Origin: Morchella semilibera
Taxonomy: Eukaryota > Ascomycota > Pezizomycetes > Pezizales > Morchellaceae
Direction: 5' to 3'
Assembly: GCA_009192285.1 (NCBI GenBank)
Contig: WBVU01000010.1
Coordinates: 2,007,372-2,071,371, forward strand
Length of the DNA: 64,000 nucleotides
Position numbers and translations under genes: made by a program. This document shows positions 13,340 to 25,761 of the stretch, piece by piece; positions within the stretch are counted from its first letter, which is position 1; each line of letters starts with the position of its first letter. Below the pieces are notes generated by a model that worked only from the letters and a program-made list of their open reading frames with translations, ran no database searches and had not been told where the DNA came from.

Positions 13340-16300
13340 CATTTTTTTCGCTTAAGTAAAAACACTAGTTGTAACTAAAGACCTAATTCATAATCATACT
13401 CTTGCGCAATTGCCTAATATTCTCCCAAGGCATATATAGGAGGAACACCAGTACCTCGATTTTATGTACATTTTTTTTTGGCAGAATCTACAGGTTCGCG
13501 CTCCCCCCGCGTGCTGAGCTTCAATGCTTCACTACCTCCCGCTCGCAAAATTATTATCGGCGCGCATATCATTGCAAGAACATTGGCTACCAGCTTTTAA
13601 CCAATGACGACCTCATAAGTCCCCTGACATCTCTTCGTAGCATGTGTACCACCATCCCGCATCATGTTCCGCAAAAGTCTCCACGGCCCTACAAACAATT
13701 AACGTTTCACTCCCACGCAGCCAAGACTGCGTAGGATCTTCATCCGGGCAGTTCCTAGTGACGACGACCCTCGCGCGATTGTTACATAGGGACTCGACTG
13801 GTCTATATCAGGGCCTGGTACGGAAACCTGCAGTTCTTCCCGCATGGTCGGACACACGCGTCTGCCCCTCCGGTACTTCTGTTGGGTTATATGATATACA
13901 CGAGTCAGTATACTACTTGTCGCGGAGGGAACTCGGGAGTATACGGGAGTCGTTCTTTTTTATATCCCCTCGTTGGGACGTACCGGAGGGGGTGGGGAAA
14001 CATCTCTCATTCATAAGGTATCACTCGATCAACTACGTATACGCATGCATGTGATTTTTGATAACCCTCCCTCCTTAGCTTAGCTTGCTAATCAGATTGT
14101 ATGAGGTTGTGTTTACAGTACCACGATATGTCTAATTGGTACGCATTATCCGGCACAAAAAAGAGGGGGGAAAGAGATAGGGAGGGAGGAGGTGCAAACA
14201 GTAGACAGCGCTTTTGTAAGCCAGTCTCAGAGGGGAGGGGGGAAAAATCTCGGGAGGGATCCGGTTCTGCTTCTTTTTTCTTTTTTTTCTTCTCTCTTCT
14301 TTCTCTTTTTTCTATTTATTTTCTTTTCCTTTTTTCATCTCCTCCAACTCGTGCCATACACTGTGGCGAGAGAAGGAGAGAGAGAGAGAATACGAAACCT
14401 GGCCGGCCGTCTCCATGCATTGAACACTTCATATATGGCCCTGGACCTCGGGGGAGAGCCAACCTCGGGCACATACTGATATATTACTACCATGCATAGT
14501 CGATTTACAAAAGAAATTTCCATGTCAGATGGTTTGCTACATACATACCCACATATGGCATACAGGAGTATTACATATTCATCCTTATGGGGGGGGGGGG
14601 GCTGGTCACATTTGACCCCTTCCTACCAACCACTCAGGGCAGGCTTGGGATATGTAACTACTTGAGGACCAGCATAATATTAACCTCATTCTCAAGATGC
14701 ATACAGGATTTGAAACGCAGAGGGAGAGAGAAAAAAGGTGCTATATCATATCGGGTCATACAAGAAAAGCTTTAAAATACACAGACACAAAGGTCCAGAG
14801 AGAGAGAGAGAGAGGTGAGAAAAACCAGTGAGTGGTTGGTGACCAGCCGGTCATTCATCCCATTCTTTTATTTCCTCTACAATTACAGCGGACGACATGA
14901 CATCATTTTTTTCATCTATCTAAAACCTTAGCCTTAGGAGATCTCGAGTTTTGGAAAGACAAGAAAAAAAGTCATAACTGATATCAGGAGTAGATGGGAG
15001 ATGCAACATATAAAAAAACGATTCGAGATGACTTCTTTTGGCGACCGATGGTTTGATCAGGAGATATCTTTGCCCGGTACAGACATACGCCGAACAACAT
15101 CAGCCAAAAAAAAAAAAAAAAACAGGAAATAAATAAATTAAAATATCCAAGAATTCGAAACGGATGAACGGCGAATTAAGAACGACCCAATCAAACGCTA
15201 TTCTTGGGTCTCGGAGAGAGCAGGAGATATGTCAGAAGATGGCTTCTGTGTAGGTGAGAAGTGATATGAGAGGTCTCTTAGTCGTTGACAAAGGGCTAAC
15301 ACCAGACAATATATGTCGAAATAGTAATACCCATCGGTCCAAAACGAAATCACACCCCGTCACCCGACACCCAACTGCAGCTCCCAAAAAAAGAACACGA
15401 TATAGCGATCGACAAGGAAAAAGGCCCGCATGAACGAGGCCACTGATCGAACGAGGGAGAAGGGGAAGAAAAAAAATTTAGATTGCACTGTCCGCCTACC
15501 TGCCTACATTCACATACATTTCTTTGTTGATTCTGCTTCACCAGATCCTCATAAGGTAGATATGATATGTAATGTGGCTACCGGTGTTGTTTGGTACGAC
15601 CTCAGTATACTGCCATGGCAGAGATAGCCACAACACGTAAGTAATACCAAAATGCATAGCCACCAATTAATTATTATTCCAGCTTTGATACATAGTTTGC
15701 GGACAGGACTTCCCTCCATCTCGCTAGCGGTCTAATTTTGTGGCCTCACCATCTCTCCCCCTGCCAAGGATAGCCCATCAAGATGGTTTTTTTAAAGAAA
15801 AAAACCAAATAAAAAACCCTACAGCAGTGGCTCGTTACACGGCAAATCGGGGGAAGGGCGGGGGGGGGGGGTCTCTTGTATGCTACGGGATACTACTGCG
15901 ACCACGGGCCACGGGTATGTAATGTATGCGATCAGAGTCATATCGTTATATCGTATCGTGCATGAGCAATCATGGGGTACGAAACGAGAAGAATCCAGCT
16001 ACATGATATGCGCATACACTTGACGCGAAGTATGCATCTCTAGCCAACCTCCAATGTGGCAAGGCACCTCGAAACAAAGCAAGAGGAGGGGGTGGTGGAA
16101 ACGCTTCTTTTTCCCTGGGATCGAGGCGCACACAGTAAGCACCACTCTAAGTGACAGCACCTACATAGCCACAGGTGTTACAGTGGCCGTCCAGTTGAGG
16201 GGGGAGGGAGTAAGTTACAGCACTGTATCACCCGCAGTGGACCCTGCCAAGGGTACCCTCTTCTTCTCCATAACGCTAATCGAAACAGAGAAAAAGCTTA

Positions 16301-19268
16301 AAGGCACAAATGGCGAATGCGGAAGCCTGTCAACTTAACGCCTCCTCCCCACCACCACCCCCCGGTCAAAGTCCCAACCCCAGCCAAACAAATCTCCAGG
16401 AGGACCCTGAAGAGGAAGAGCTAGAAGAACCGAAAGAACAAAAGGGGAGGAGGAGACCACAAAGAGAGCCCCAACAGTTCTGTTAGAGACCGGGAACCCC
16501 TCTTCGACGTCACACACTCTTCTCCTCCCCCGAGTCCAGCATTTCGCATCGTCAAAAGAAGTGTTAGTTCTGAGACGGACTGCGCCCCGGTGCGCACGAT
16601 AGGCATTCGCTAGGACGACGTCAACCAAGGTCCATCCAGCGAGGCGCGTGTATTTCAGATGGGGGGTGGTTGCCGCTTGCTTGGCCCCTCCCCCATCCAG
16701 TGGCCCCGTTGCCTGAGGGCGCGCAATTCCAATAACACTCAACCGAAAATTAAAATAACAATAATAATATATTCATATTTTTTTAAAAAAAGTTGGTGGT
16801 TTAGCTGATAGCGCTGATTTATATACGAGCACGATGACGCCAGATCTTCCTTTCTTGGTACCATGGAGACGACGAAAGCTCGAGCGTCAAGACATAAACC
16901 CCATCGTCAACGGTGGCCGACCCAATTGCAATTGCAAGAGGACCCTGCCTACTACCAAAATTCTGGCTGAATGACCATAAAAGCTCTAGAGGCAAAGCAA
17001 AGAAATGCTTCTTGGCGCTTCCCATTGGCTGCCTTGGGCCACCACCCACCCCACAGCACGTCACTACGCGCATGAGCCTTGAGTAGAAGGGTCCTTCTTC
17101 TTGGTTGACGATGTCGACCATAGAGGGAAACAACGCGTTGCCCTTTGGGACCCTGGACGTCGCCCTCGGTGCGCACCTATTGTTTATCGAGCCTGCCTTC
17201 CCTTTTGGCCAGCGTTGCAACCCAACCCACCCGGGCCACCCCACCCAACCCAATCCTGCCAGATTTTGGAGCCGCATATCTATCATGCCGCGGGGCGCAG
17301 CGGCGCGCAACAACAGCAGCAGTCAATGACAGACTGGAAAACCAGGGAAATTTGGATCAAGCTCCTTCCTCCACCCCCCCCCCTCCCCCATCGTCAGCAA
17401 TCGAGATGGAGAACAGAAAGAAAAAAGGGGTACATATGCGAGGGAAAAGAAAAGAAGAACATTTAAACAGCCAACTAATAAAATTCTAGCAAATCACTCT
17501 GGGTCACGGTGACTAAACTAACTGAACTTGCTGAATTCAACTGACTGAACTGACTGAGAGTCGTGGTATGTACATACCTAAACTCACCACCACCACTAAT
17601 GTCAACAACAACATACCTTACTCGCCCGGAGGCCCGGATAGCGGGTGAGAGGGGAAGGGTAAAAGTACAGTGATGAAATACCACGATGATGAATGACCGT
17701 GCGGCTGAGGAAATTAACGATGGTAATGATAACTAACTGCCCTGCTGTAACAACCTGTTTTTTTTGTTTTTTTTTGCCGCCTTCTTTTCCTTCTTTCCCG
17801 CCTACCTTTTTCCCCACTACCACTACCATCATGGTTTCCGGATTGAGAAGGACCCCCCGTTTTATTGGGCGGAACGGAACATGTAGGTGGTTGTGCTGGT
17901 GCACCGCCAAAGAGGGGAGCACATAGCTGTCAGGCTTGGTGGCATGGCATAGCGTAAAAGCAGGAACAGAATGCTTACATACGCAGACGGGTGGCGAGAA
18001 ACAACTACTCTACATGTATCTCTAACATCTGTTTTGTTTGACTGTCCGCCGAGACACCGGGAAGAGAATACCGTGTTGAAGGGGGGGAAAGGTTTGAGAT
18101 AGAGGGAGAGAGAGCATACTGCATATGCATCCAATCTGGGAGATTTTGTGTCTTTTTATTTTTCATTCTAATCTTTTTGTTCCTTATATTTTTTTCGGTG
18201 GGGAGGGGGTGCAGATAGGTGTTGTGCACAAACGCCGCGGCGGCCACGGAGGTTGGTGATACTGCCGGCCTGACTGATACTGATGGTGCTGGCCGCTGGT
18301 GGTGCTGGTGCTGCCTTGCCTATCCCACCAGTCAACTGATATCAACTAATCATGACCGATCGAAAGGCAATTAGTGATTTGTTAGAAAGGGGGCAAAGAA
18401 GAACAAGTAATTATCACGTTGGAAGACGATGGAACTATGATGTATGTATCTTTTTTTCCCAAAAGGAGTGTTTTTTATTGTAAAGCCAGACAACAAAAGA
18501 GGTAGGGGAAAAGAAAAAAAAAACTAATTTAAAAAGAGTGAATACCCTACAAAAGAGAAACAGCCAAGCAGAGCCCAAAAAAAAAAAAAAAGCCAACTAT
18601 CTCGATCTATCATCTCCAAACAAAAAACCCTAACCCTCCGCCAAAAAACAAAAATCAATCTCTATCAGGAAATCCTCCTATCCAGCCAACCAACTCCCTT
18701 TTCCCTCCCCCTGCCATTCTCGACTCGCGTTCCAATCATGGACCGCTACTCTACTATAGGGAGGACCGGGGGGGATTTGTTTGTTGTTGTGGAAGGAGGC
18801 TCCAAAAAAATAAAAACCCGCAAACAGATGCAAAACACGATAAAAACCAGCCAGAAGCCCTCTCAATAAGCAATGAGGATAGGCAGCGGCTCTAGCCCCT
18901 CCGTGAAGGAGGAGTATGGGGTTGGTGGTGGTGGTTGTGTATGATGAGGGGCAGGAGCTCGTATCGAGGAAATCACTTTCCATCGATAACTCTCATGGGT
19001 CCCGCCATGGGTTTCGGGGGGGGTGGTGGGAGTTGGGTGGAAGAAGTATCTATAAGCTGCTGTTTGATACTGCTGCTCTTATTCTTCCTTTCCCTTTTCC
19101 CTTTCCCCCTTTTTTGTATGCTCTTTTTCCCTCATAGTTGGTTACTTTCTCGAGCACCAAGAAAGCCTTTGATCGAGGTCCCTTTTTTTCATAAAAGGAT
19201 CTCCCCTTCTCTTTTGTGTGTTTTTCTTTCCTTCCAGATAACCCTCAAAAGAAGTCCTGGCCACCTAT
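13340..19268. other. Gene-free region rich in simple repeats
   Basis: I found no gene that can be supported. Frames at 13.4-14.5 kb and 16.3-17.3 kb are open for 100-164 codons but have no recognisable motif, and several coincide with low-complexity DNA. The stretch holds a polypyrimidine tract (14271-14338), GA repeats (about 14377-14391 and 14798-14814), a 13-G run (14589-14601), A runs (15104-15121 and 18577-18592) and a telomere-like CCCTAACCCT near 18628. The section 16,850-17,250 is less repetitive and more GC-rich than its surroundings and may be a regulatory region. Confidence 0.55.
14271..14338 (+). repeat. Polypyrimidine tract
   Basis: This is about 68 bases of almost pure C/T. Open frames crossing it encode only Phe, Ser and Leu runs, so they are not treated as genes. 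Confidence 0.85.
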
Positions 19269-19925
19269 CTAGAAGTACCTGGTCTGGACCTCTGGGTTGA
19301 AGGCCACGCTCCTGCCACTGCTTCTCGGGCTCGAGCTCAACTCGCGCTCACCGCCCTCGATCCTCTTTGGGCTCGGGCTCCTCCTGTGGCTTCTGACCGG
19401 GGCAGCCTCCACCAAGCTCAATGACGATGTCCTCCTCGGGTCCACCACTCTCCTGCTGCCGCTCCTGTGGCTCACATCGCGGGCATAGGCTGATCCCCTG
19501 TTGACTGTCTGGGGGGCAGTAGCAGCAGGAACGTACTGGACACGCTCGCGGGCGCGGTGGGCGTCGTGTGCGGCAACATCAACGTGGTTTGAGGGCGCTC
19601 CCTGGAGCTTGTGGGTGATTGCGCGGATGAGGCCGTCGACTGGCTCCCAGCCCTCTGGGAAGGAGACCTCGATGACGCCCCCGGGGGTGCTGCGCGCCTT
19701 CTCGTAGAGGTTGAGGGCGATCTCCTGGGCGAGCTGGTGGCCGACGTCGCAGAGCTGGCGGTTGGCCGACTTGTGCACTGCGTAGGGGTCGATGCAGGCC
19801 GAGCAGTGCTGGGCGTGGATGTTGAATGAGCGGAGTGAGGTGGAAACACGGCTTGAGAGAGAATCAGTTTGGGGAGCGGGAGCTGGGGTGGTTTGGACCA
19901 TGGCGCGGGAACCTGGCATGCGCAT
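19269..19925 (-). CDS. Conserved fungal protein of unknown function
   Basis: This single open frame of 218 residues begins ATGCGCATG; a second good start is Met9, and the two cannot be separated from sequence alone. Residues 30-110 form a compact, well-ordered region with the motif HAQHCSACIDPYAVHKSANR, followed by LCDVGHQLAQEIA and a segment ending GWEPVDGLIRAI. The Cys/His spacing (H-x2-H-C-x2-C) suggests possible metal binding. From family memory, short ascomycete proteins of unknown function share this HCxxC...LCxxGHxLA layout, but I could not check that. The C-terminal half is Ser/Arg/Pro-rich with SP sites and looks disordered. Codon use is GC-rich at third positions, unlike the AT-rich flanks, which supports a real gene. 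It stands alone, with several kilobases free of genes on both sides. Confidence 0.8.
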   Translation of the reverse strand: MRMPGSRAMVQTTPAPAPQTDSLSSRVSTSLRSFNIHAQHCSACIDPYAVHKSANRQLCDVGHQLAQEIALNLYEKARSTPGGVIEVSFPEGWEPVDGLIRAITHKLQGAPSNHVDVAAHDAHRARERVQYVPAATAPQTVNRGSAYARDVSHRSGSRRVVDPRRTSSLSLVEAAPVRSHRRSPSPKRIEGGERELSSSPRSSGRSVAFNPEVQTRYF

Positions 19926-19957
19926 TGTGATTGATTTTGGGGGGGGGTTGGTAGTAG

Positions 19958-20130
19958 TAGTTGTGGTTTGGTTTGGTTTGGTTTGGGTTGGGTTGGGGTT
20001 AGAAAAAGGTTGTTTGGAGTGAAGTTTGAGTACTACTCAGCTAGTTGTAGTAGTAGTAGGGTGGAATAGTAGTAGTAGTAGTAGCTGTATTAGCTGTATT
20101 AGCTATAGTAGTAGTAGTAGATGAGAGTTG
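19958..20130 (+). repeat. GGTTT/GGGTT tandem block followed by (GTA)n microsatellite
   Basis: Just upstream of the 19.9 kb gene's start there is a run of GGTTT units grading into GGGTT (about 19961-20000). An interrupted (TAG/GTA)n block follows at about 20040-20122. Both lie in the probable 5' region of the minus-strand gene. Confidence 0.8.
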
Positions 20131-20345
20131 TTTGGTTTACTTGGCTGACTTTTGTATGATGGGGGGAAAAAAAGAAGATGGTCTGTGGGAGGGAGGAGGG
20201 TTTATATCAACCTGAAGGGGGAATCTTTATTTTGGGGGGGGTGGTGGAGCGTGTATGGTGTTGCGAGGATCCAGTAGCAGCAGGCCCACTCACGCGTATG
20301 ACTGGTCCACCCAGCCAGCATTTCATGGGTGAGCGAGGGAGGACA

Positions 20346-20388
20346 TGGGGACATGGGGGGGGGGGGGGGGGACATGGGGACATGGGAA
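20346..20388 (+). repeat. Poly-G17 flanked by ACATGGGG direct repeats
   Basis: A 17-base G run (20355-20371) is flanked on both sides by copies of the unit GGGGACATG (four ACATGGG copies in total), giving a small G-rich minisatellite. Confidence 0.85.
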
Positions 20389-20434
20389 AAGGAAAAGTCG
20401 GGTCAGAACTTGTGAGTCTCATGCGCGATTGTGA

Positions 20435-20474
20435 GCTGCTGCTGCTGCTGCTGCTGCGTAAAGCAGCAGCAGCA
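20435..20474 (+). repeat. CTG/CAG trinucleotide hairpin
   Basis: Seven GCT units, a short GCGTAAA spacer and four CAG units lie head to head, so one strand can fold into a trinucleotide-repeat hairpin. Confidence 0.85.
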
Positions 20475-20738
20475 CCAGGTCCCCCTTCTTTTCTTTTTTT
20501 TTCTTTTTTTTTCTTTTTTCTTTTCCTGCTTACGCCCCTTCCATTCCCTTCCCTTCCAAGAAAATAAAAATAATTAATAGAGATCTCTCAAACACATACA
20601 GTCTCCAAATAAAAAAAAAATAAAAATAAAAAAAATAAAAAAATAAAAAATAAATACGTCGGTTAACCATAGCAAGCGCTCATGCTCGACTACGCCCCCC
20701 CCCCCCCCCTCTCCCCTAGATCTACGCGCAGCCCCCAT

Positions 20739-20762
20739 AGAGAGAGAGAGAGAGAGAGAGAG
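20739..20762 (+). repeat. (AG)12 microsatellite
   Basis: This is a perfect run of 12 AG dinucleotides next to a 15-base poly-C run (20695-20709). Confidence 0.9.
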
Positions 20763-23700
20763 TGGGATAGTTACATCTATCAATCTCTCACACGTACTGT
20801 GGGTTGCCTTGTGCCTTGCCCGCGTTAAAGCCACTCTCGACTCGCGCTGCTGTGTGTGTGTGTGTGGGTGTGGGTGTGTCACCAGAGAGCAACTTGCGTG
20901 CGCCTCCATCTCTGGATGGGGAATGGCCTAACGGCTCTTCCGCTCGCTCGACTACCCTACCTAACTCTACACCCTCTACCGGAGTCCACCGAGCGAGTGC
21001 TGTTTTCACAACTCACTCAACTCACCTCGCTCAACTAAAACTCACTTTGGTAGAGTAGCGAGCTTATCCTGGTACGTATTTGCCCACATATGTGCCATAC
21101 ATAGCTCACATACATAGTACCCTACTTACATACCTACATACGTACATACATTTGACTGAACTGGTACTGTATGTCCTCGACTGAGCGGAAAAACTATGTG
21201 TACCTACCTACTGTACTGTACTTTACCTTGCTAGCTGTGTCGTGTTAACTCAGCAGAAGCAGCAGGTTAAGTTGGGTAGGATATTCTAAGGTTGCTGTCT
21301 TTCCCCCATCTGTCTGTCAAGCAAGCAGCAGTCGTAATCACCAAAATATACTCGAACGAAACCCCGGAAATCCCCCCCCCCCAAAAAAAAAAAGAAAAAA
21401 GCAAAAAAGGAATGAAAAATATGTATGTATTCTTTCCTTTTTTTTTTTTCTTTCTTTCTTTTCTTTCCCGGATGCCCATGCCCCATTGCATCTCCGAACA
21501 GACTGCTTGCTTGCTTGCTCTCGACCTCCATCACCATTTCACCCTGTCCACACAAATTTTTTCCTTTTCGCGCGGCGGTGGTGGTGGTGGTCCAGTTGCC
21601 CAGTACTGTCAACCCCGTCTAAGTAGAAGGGTAGAGAAATAGACCCGTTGCAAACACGACCGGCGTCGGTTCGGCATCCTGTCTTCTCCAAAAGAGTTGT
21701 CGGTCAGTTCACTTCCAGTCCAGTTACTACAATTAAAAAAGTCTGTCAGTCAGTTAATTTGGCAGGCTTGTCAATGCCTCCCCCCCCCCTCCCTTCCCAT
21801 GAATTAATTTCCGCCAACACCGCCCTGCCCGTCAAGTCCGTCGGGTCGGGTCGGTGATGGATCTCTCTCTGCCAGTGCAAAACAACTGTAAAGGTAAAAT
21901 AGTAAGATGCACCATAATATAGTGTTGGTGATGTGTGCCAATGATTTTGTTTCCCATTTTTCATTAAAATTTTTTTTTTTTTTTACTTCCCGCTCTGCCT
22001 CGTTCCCCATCTATCTACCCACCCACACACACACACCATCCATCTATCTATCATCTACATGTAGGTAATTCCATCAACAGCCAACCCGGGCTCCTGGGTA
22101 AACAGAAGCAACGAGGTGAAAAACGAAAAGAAAAAAAGTGAAATGTGAGGCCCTCATACCATACCATACCATACCATACCTACCACCACCACAACCACCC
22201 CCAATGGCTTAGAATTCTTTTTTTTTTTTTTTCTTCCCCTTCAAAAAAACAATTAAAGAATCCCGCATCGTCGTTTTATCTATCCCACGCGCGCGGAAAA
22301 ATAGTTGTTGTTTTTTTTCTCCTTGCGTGTGGTGGTGGTATAAAACCGAATCGTTACCGTAAATACCTTCTACATGGTTCCCGGGGGGGCTAGCTAGATT
22401 CGATGGATGGATGGATGGGATGGGGAAGGACGTTTCGATGAGATGTTCCGCTGGCTGGCTGGCTGGCTAGCGCCTGGCAGGAAGGAATCGTTCTGGAAAC
22501 AGCAAACGCCCTGTTTTGACTCTAGTACAGACACTTCATAGTATACTAAACACCCCCCCCCCCACCCCTACCTACCTACCCCATGGGTTCAGCAATTGTT
22601 CCCGCTTTACTCCCCGGTGGATCCATCTATCCATCTAGCTAATAATAAACCAGACGGGCGGGCGAATGGGGGGGGCCACAACCCGCAAAACCTTCCTCCA
22701 CAGAATCTCCGCCAGCAACGACCGTAGTAAGATTGTGGATGGATGGGATTGGGGGGGGAGGAGGAGGGACGCTGGGCCATGGTGGAAACCCGAATCGTTG
22801 TGTGTTGATTCCTCCAATTGATTACTCTCCCCATTAATTCTAACCTCACGCTTTCTCGCTCTCATACCTGCTCTGCTTACTTACGATACTATACTCTCAC
22901 CTCACCTCATACATACATACAGACGAAAGAAGAATGATCTACTTCTAGCCTAGGCTGGTACCTAGGCTAACTCACCAGTTTTCCCACCTAACCTAACCCT
23001 TACTACAACTCAGCAGCAGCTTCTTAAAATGGTGGTCCCCTCCACCCCCAAGCGGCCTAGCCCTCGCTCGCTAGAGCACCGAGTTATCCGTCAAAGCCTA
23101 GCGTTAGGCGGGAGCTGTCAGGATTAGGAAAGGGAAGCCTCGATTGGTTTGCCAGCCCCCCCTCCCCCCATCAAGATATCCCCAGATCAGTGCAAGCTTA
23201 GCTGGCCCTCCCTCTCTTCCGACCCCGCGAAAAGGTCGGGGAAAAAGGAAAGAAGGTACATAAGTACAGTCGCTTCAAACCGAGTAGGTAGGTAGGTAGA
23301 GAGCAAGAAAAGAAAAGAAAGAGAGGGAAAGAAAGAAGAGAAAAAAAAGGAAGGAAAGGGCGCTCGCACCAGAACAAGAACAAGTCGGAATTATGCTGCC
23401 ATGCAGTCCATGGATATGGCATGTGGCATGGCATGCTTGCTTGCTGCTGCTCGGCGTACCTTCGATCTACTCCCTCCCTCCCTCCCTTCCCTTCCCCCCC
23501 CTCTTTCTTTTTTGGACTTCAATATTCAATTACCCCTAGCCCTCCCCGCATATTGTATCGATATAGTGATTAGGGCGTCATTAATATTCATGCGTTATAA
23601 CCATCTCAAACTCAAAACTTTGAGTTTCGAATGCCGTATGTAGAGACGCAACTTCCCCCTCCCCGGGGCGTCCTCGTCGTCGTCGTCGTCTTCGGTATGC

Positions 23701-25738
23701 CAGCTGGGCATGTTCGGAATTTGTGATATATCGAAAGAAAAAAAAATTATTTATTCCATTTCCTCTACAATCGATACCGACCGAGCTACATTCGTTACCG
23801 CTATCCACGGCCGATGCTGACCCTCCCCTCCCCCTCCCCCTTGAATTACCCTTCCCGGGATTGAGCACATACTACCATACGTCCGCTGTATCAGAATATC
23901 TAAAATCAGGGCAAGGCAGGCAGAATAAGTAGGGCTTTGTAGTGGGTGGTGGTGCGGTGGCGGTCGTGGTCGTGGGTATGCATCACCACCACCACCACAA
24001 CCACAACCACGGCGGTGGAAGAAGATCATGGACAAGAGAATATTATTTCTCTCGTACCACCACCATAGAGCACGAGATAGAATCAATGGCCATCTATGGA
24101 GCACACGACTCACCACACACCACCAGTTCATACACTGCATACCTCTACATCCCATCCATCCATCCACGTACGTCGCGGCCATCATCAATCAACCTGTAAC
24201 GTATGTAGCTGTGCCTAGAACTTTTTAAAAAGTGAGCCATATCATCTCAATGGAGATCCTCCCCCCTCCCCCCAATTACTTGCGCTTCCCTCGGCCGCCG
24301 CCGCTCATGAGCTGCCCGCCTATCATGGTTCAGGACAGGGCTTTAAACTTTTCTTTTTTGCTCGCGTCCTGCTTACATACATTACTCCATCCTACCAGTA
24401 AAGGTACATACTTGAAGTACCCCGGGTCTGGGGTGGAGAGGAGAGAAGGGAGCTAGCTAGCTGATCATTAATGATCCGATCCGCCGCGCCGAAGGGAAAC
24501 TTCTTGCGGCCTCCCCCAGTTTGGGGGGGGGGGGGCATGTCGTGCAGGGACCATCTCTTCTTTCTTCCTCTTCTTCCTCTCATATATGTACTCTATATGT
24601 ACAGACAGCACAAGACCGCGAGGAGAAAAAAAAATAAATTATTTTTTATATCCTTTTATTTCCCTATTTACGCGCGCCCGAACCCAACCCAGTAACCAAT
24701 TCCTCTCCGACCTTCGGGACGCATGCTACGCTTTGGGACGAAGGGGCAAAGGGACAAAATGCCATATACCACTTTCCCACCCACACATCCACACATCCAT
24801 CTGCATGCATGCATGGCGGATGCGGGATGGAGGGAGGTGGAGGTGGTGGAGGGCGTGGATGTGCGCCAACGAACCAACGAACGGACGAAGCCCAAACCCT
24901 AACCCACCCACACCCGCCCCTTAACCCTAAGCAAAAGCAAAGGTGATCCTCCTGTCTCTCTCGCTCCATGGGAAGGAAATCAGAGGGAAGGGCAATGCCA
25001 TCCCGTCAATCTTATCCCTTCTTTGGACGTTCGTATACAACTGTAACCGAGTTCTAGAGGGAAAGATAGAGATTTCACATCTGCCTGCCAGGTATGTGGG
25101 CTGGCAAGGCTAAGTCATGCTTTGACCCCAGGTTGATCCTTTCCCCCTCTGGCCTATCGGCCCTGGTGGAGGGAAAAAAAAAAAGCTGTAGAGAGTGTAG
25201 GTACCTACAAAGGGGATTTCTTCTTTCTTTCTTTTTTACACATCACTCTAGATCTCTAGCTTTTCGAGTTCCCGATTCCATCTACTCTTATCACGAACTC
25301 TGTCTGGTCTGTTCTGCTTTGCTTGTGCAATAGAATGGGCTAGGCCGGCTCACTGTGCCTATGCCTACTCGCACTCGCACTCGCACCGGCCACCGTTGAA
25401 GAGAGAGGGAGGCGAACCAGGCCAACCGGCTACCTACACCCCCTCCCCCAGCTCGCCAGGAGTCCGAGTCGTTAAGCGTTACAGAATATGTACTCTGCCA
25501 GGCAGGCCATATGGCCATCCCCCTCCATAACCCTACACGCTACATACATGTACTACAACCTATATACTTACATAGATTACCTAAAGCACCACCACTATCC
25601 AATTCACGATGCTGCTGCTTCTTGTTTTTTTTTTGCTTCTTTTTCTTTTCTTCCTTTCTTTCTTTTCCCGGTTCATGGCAATAGCTTCTTTTGTTGTTGT
25701 TGAGTGGCCTCCACGTATGTAGTAAGTAAGTAGTCTTG

Positions 25739-25761
25739 GTGGTGGTGGTGGTGGTGGTGGT
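25739..25761 (+). repeat. (GGT)n microsatellite
   Basis: About seven to eight perfect GGT units occur in intergenic DNA. Confidence 0.85.

Noticed and set aside
16335-17313. Minus-strand frames of 135 and 164 codons
   Set aside because: Both strands and several phases are open because of GC-rich composition. The translations show no domain and no splice-supported extension.
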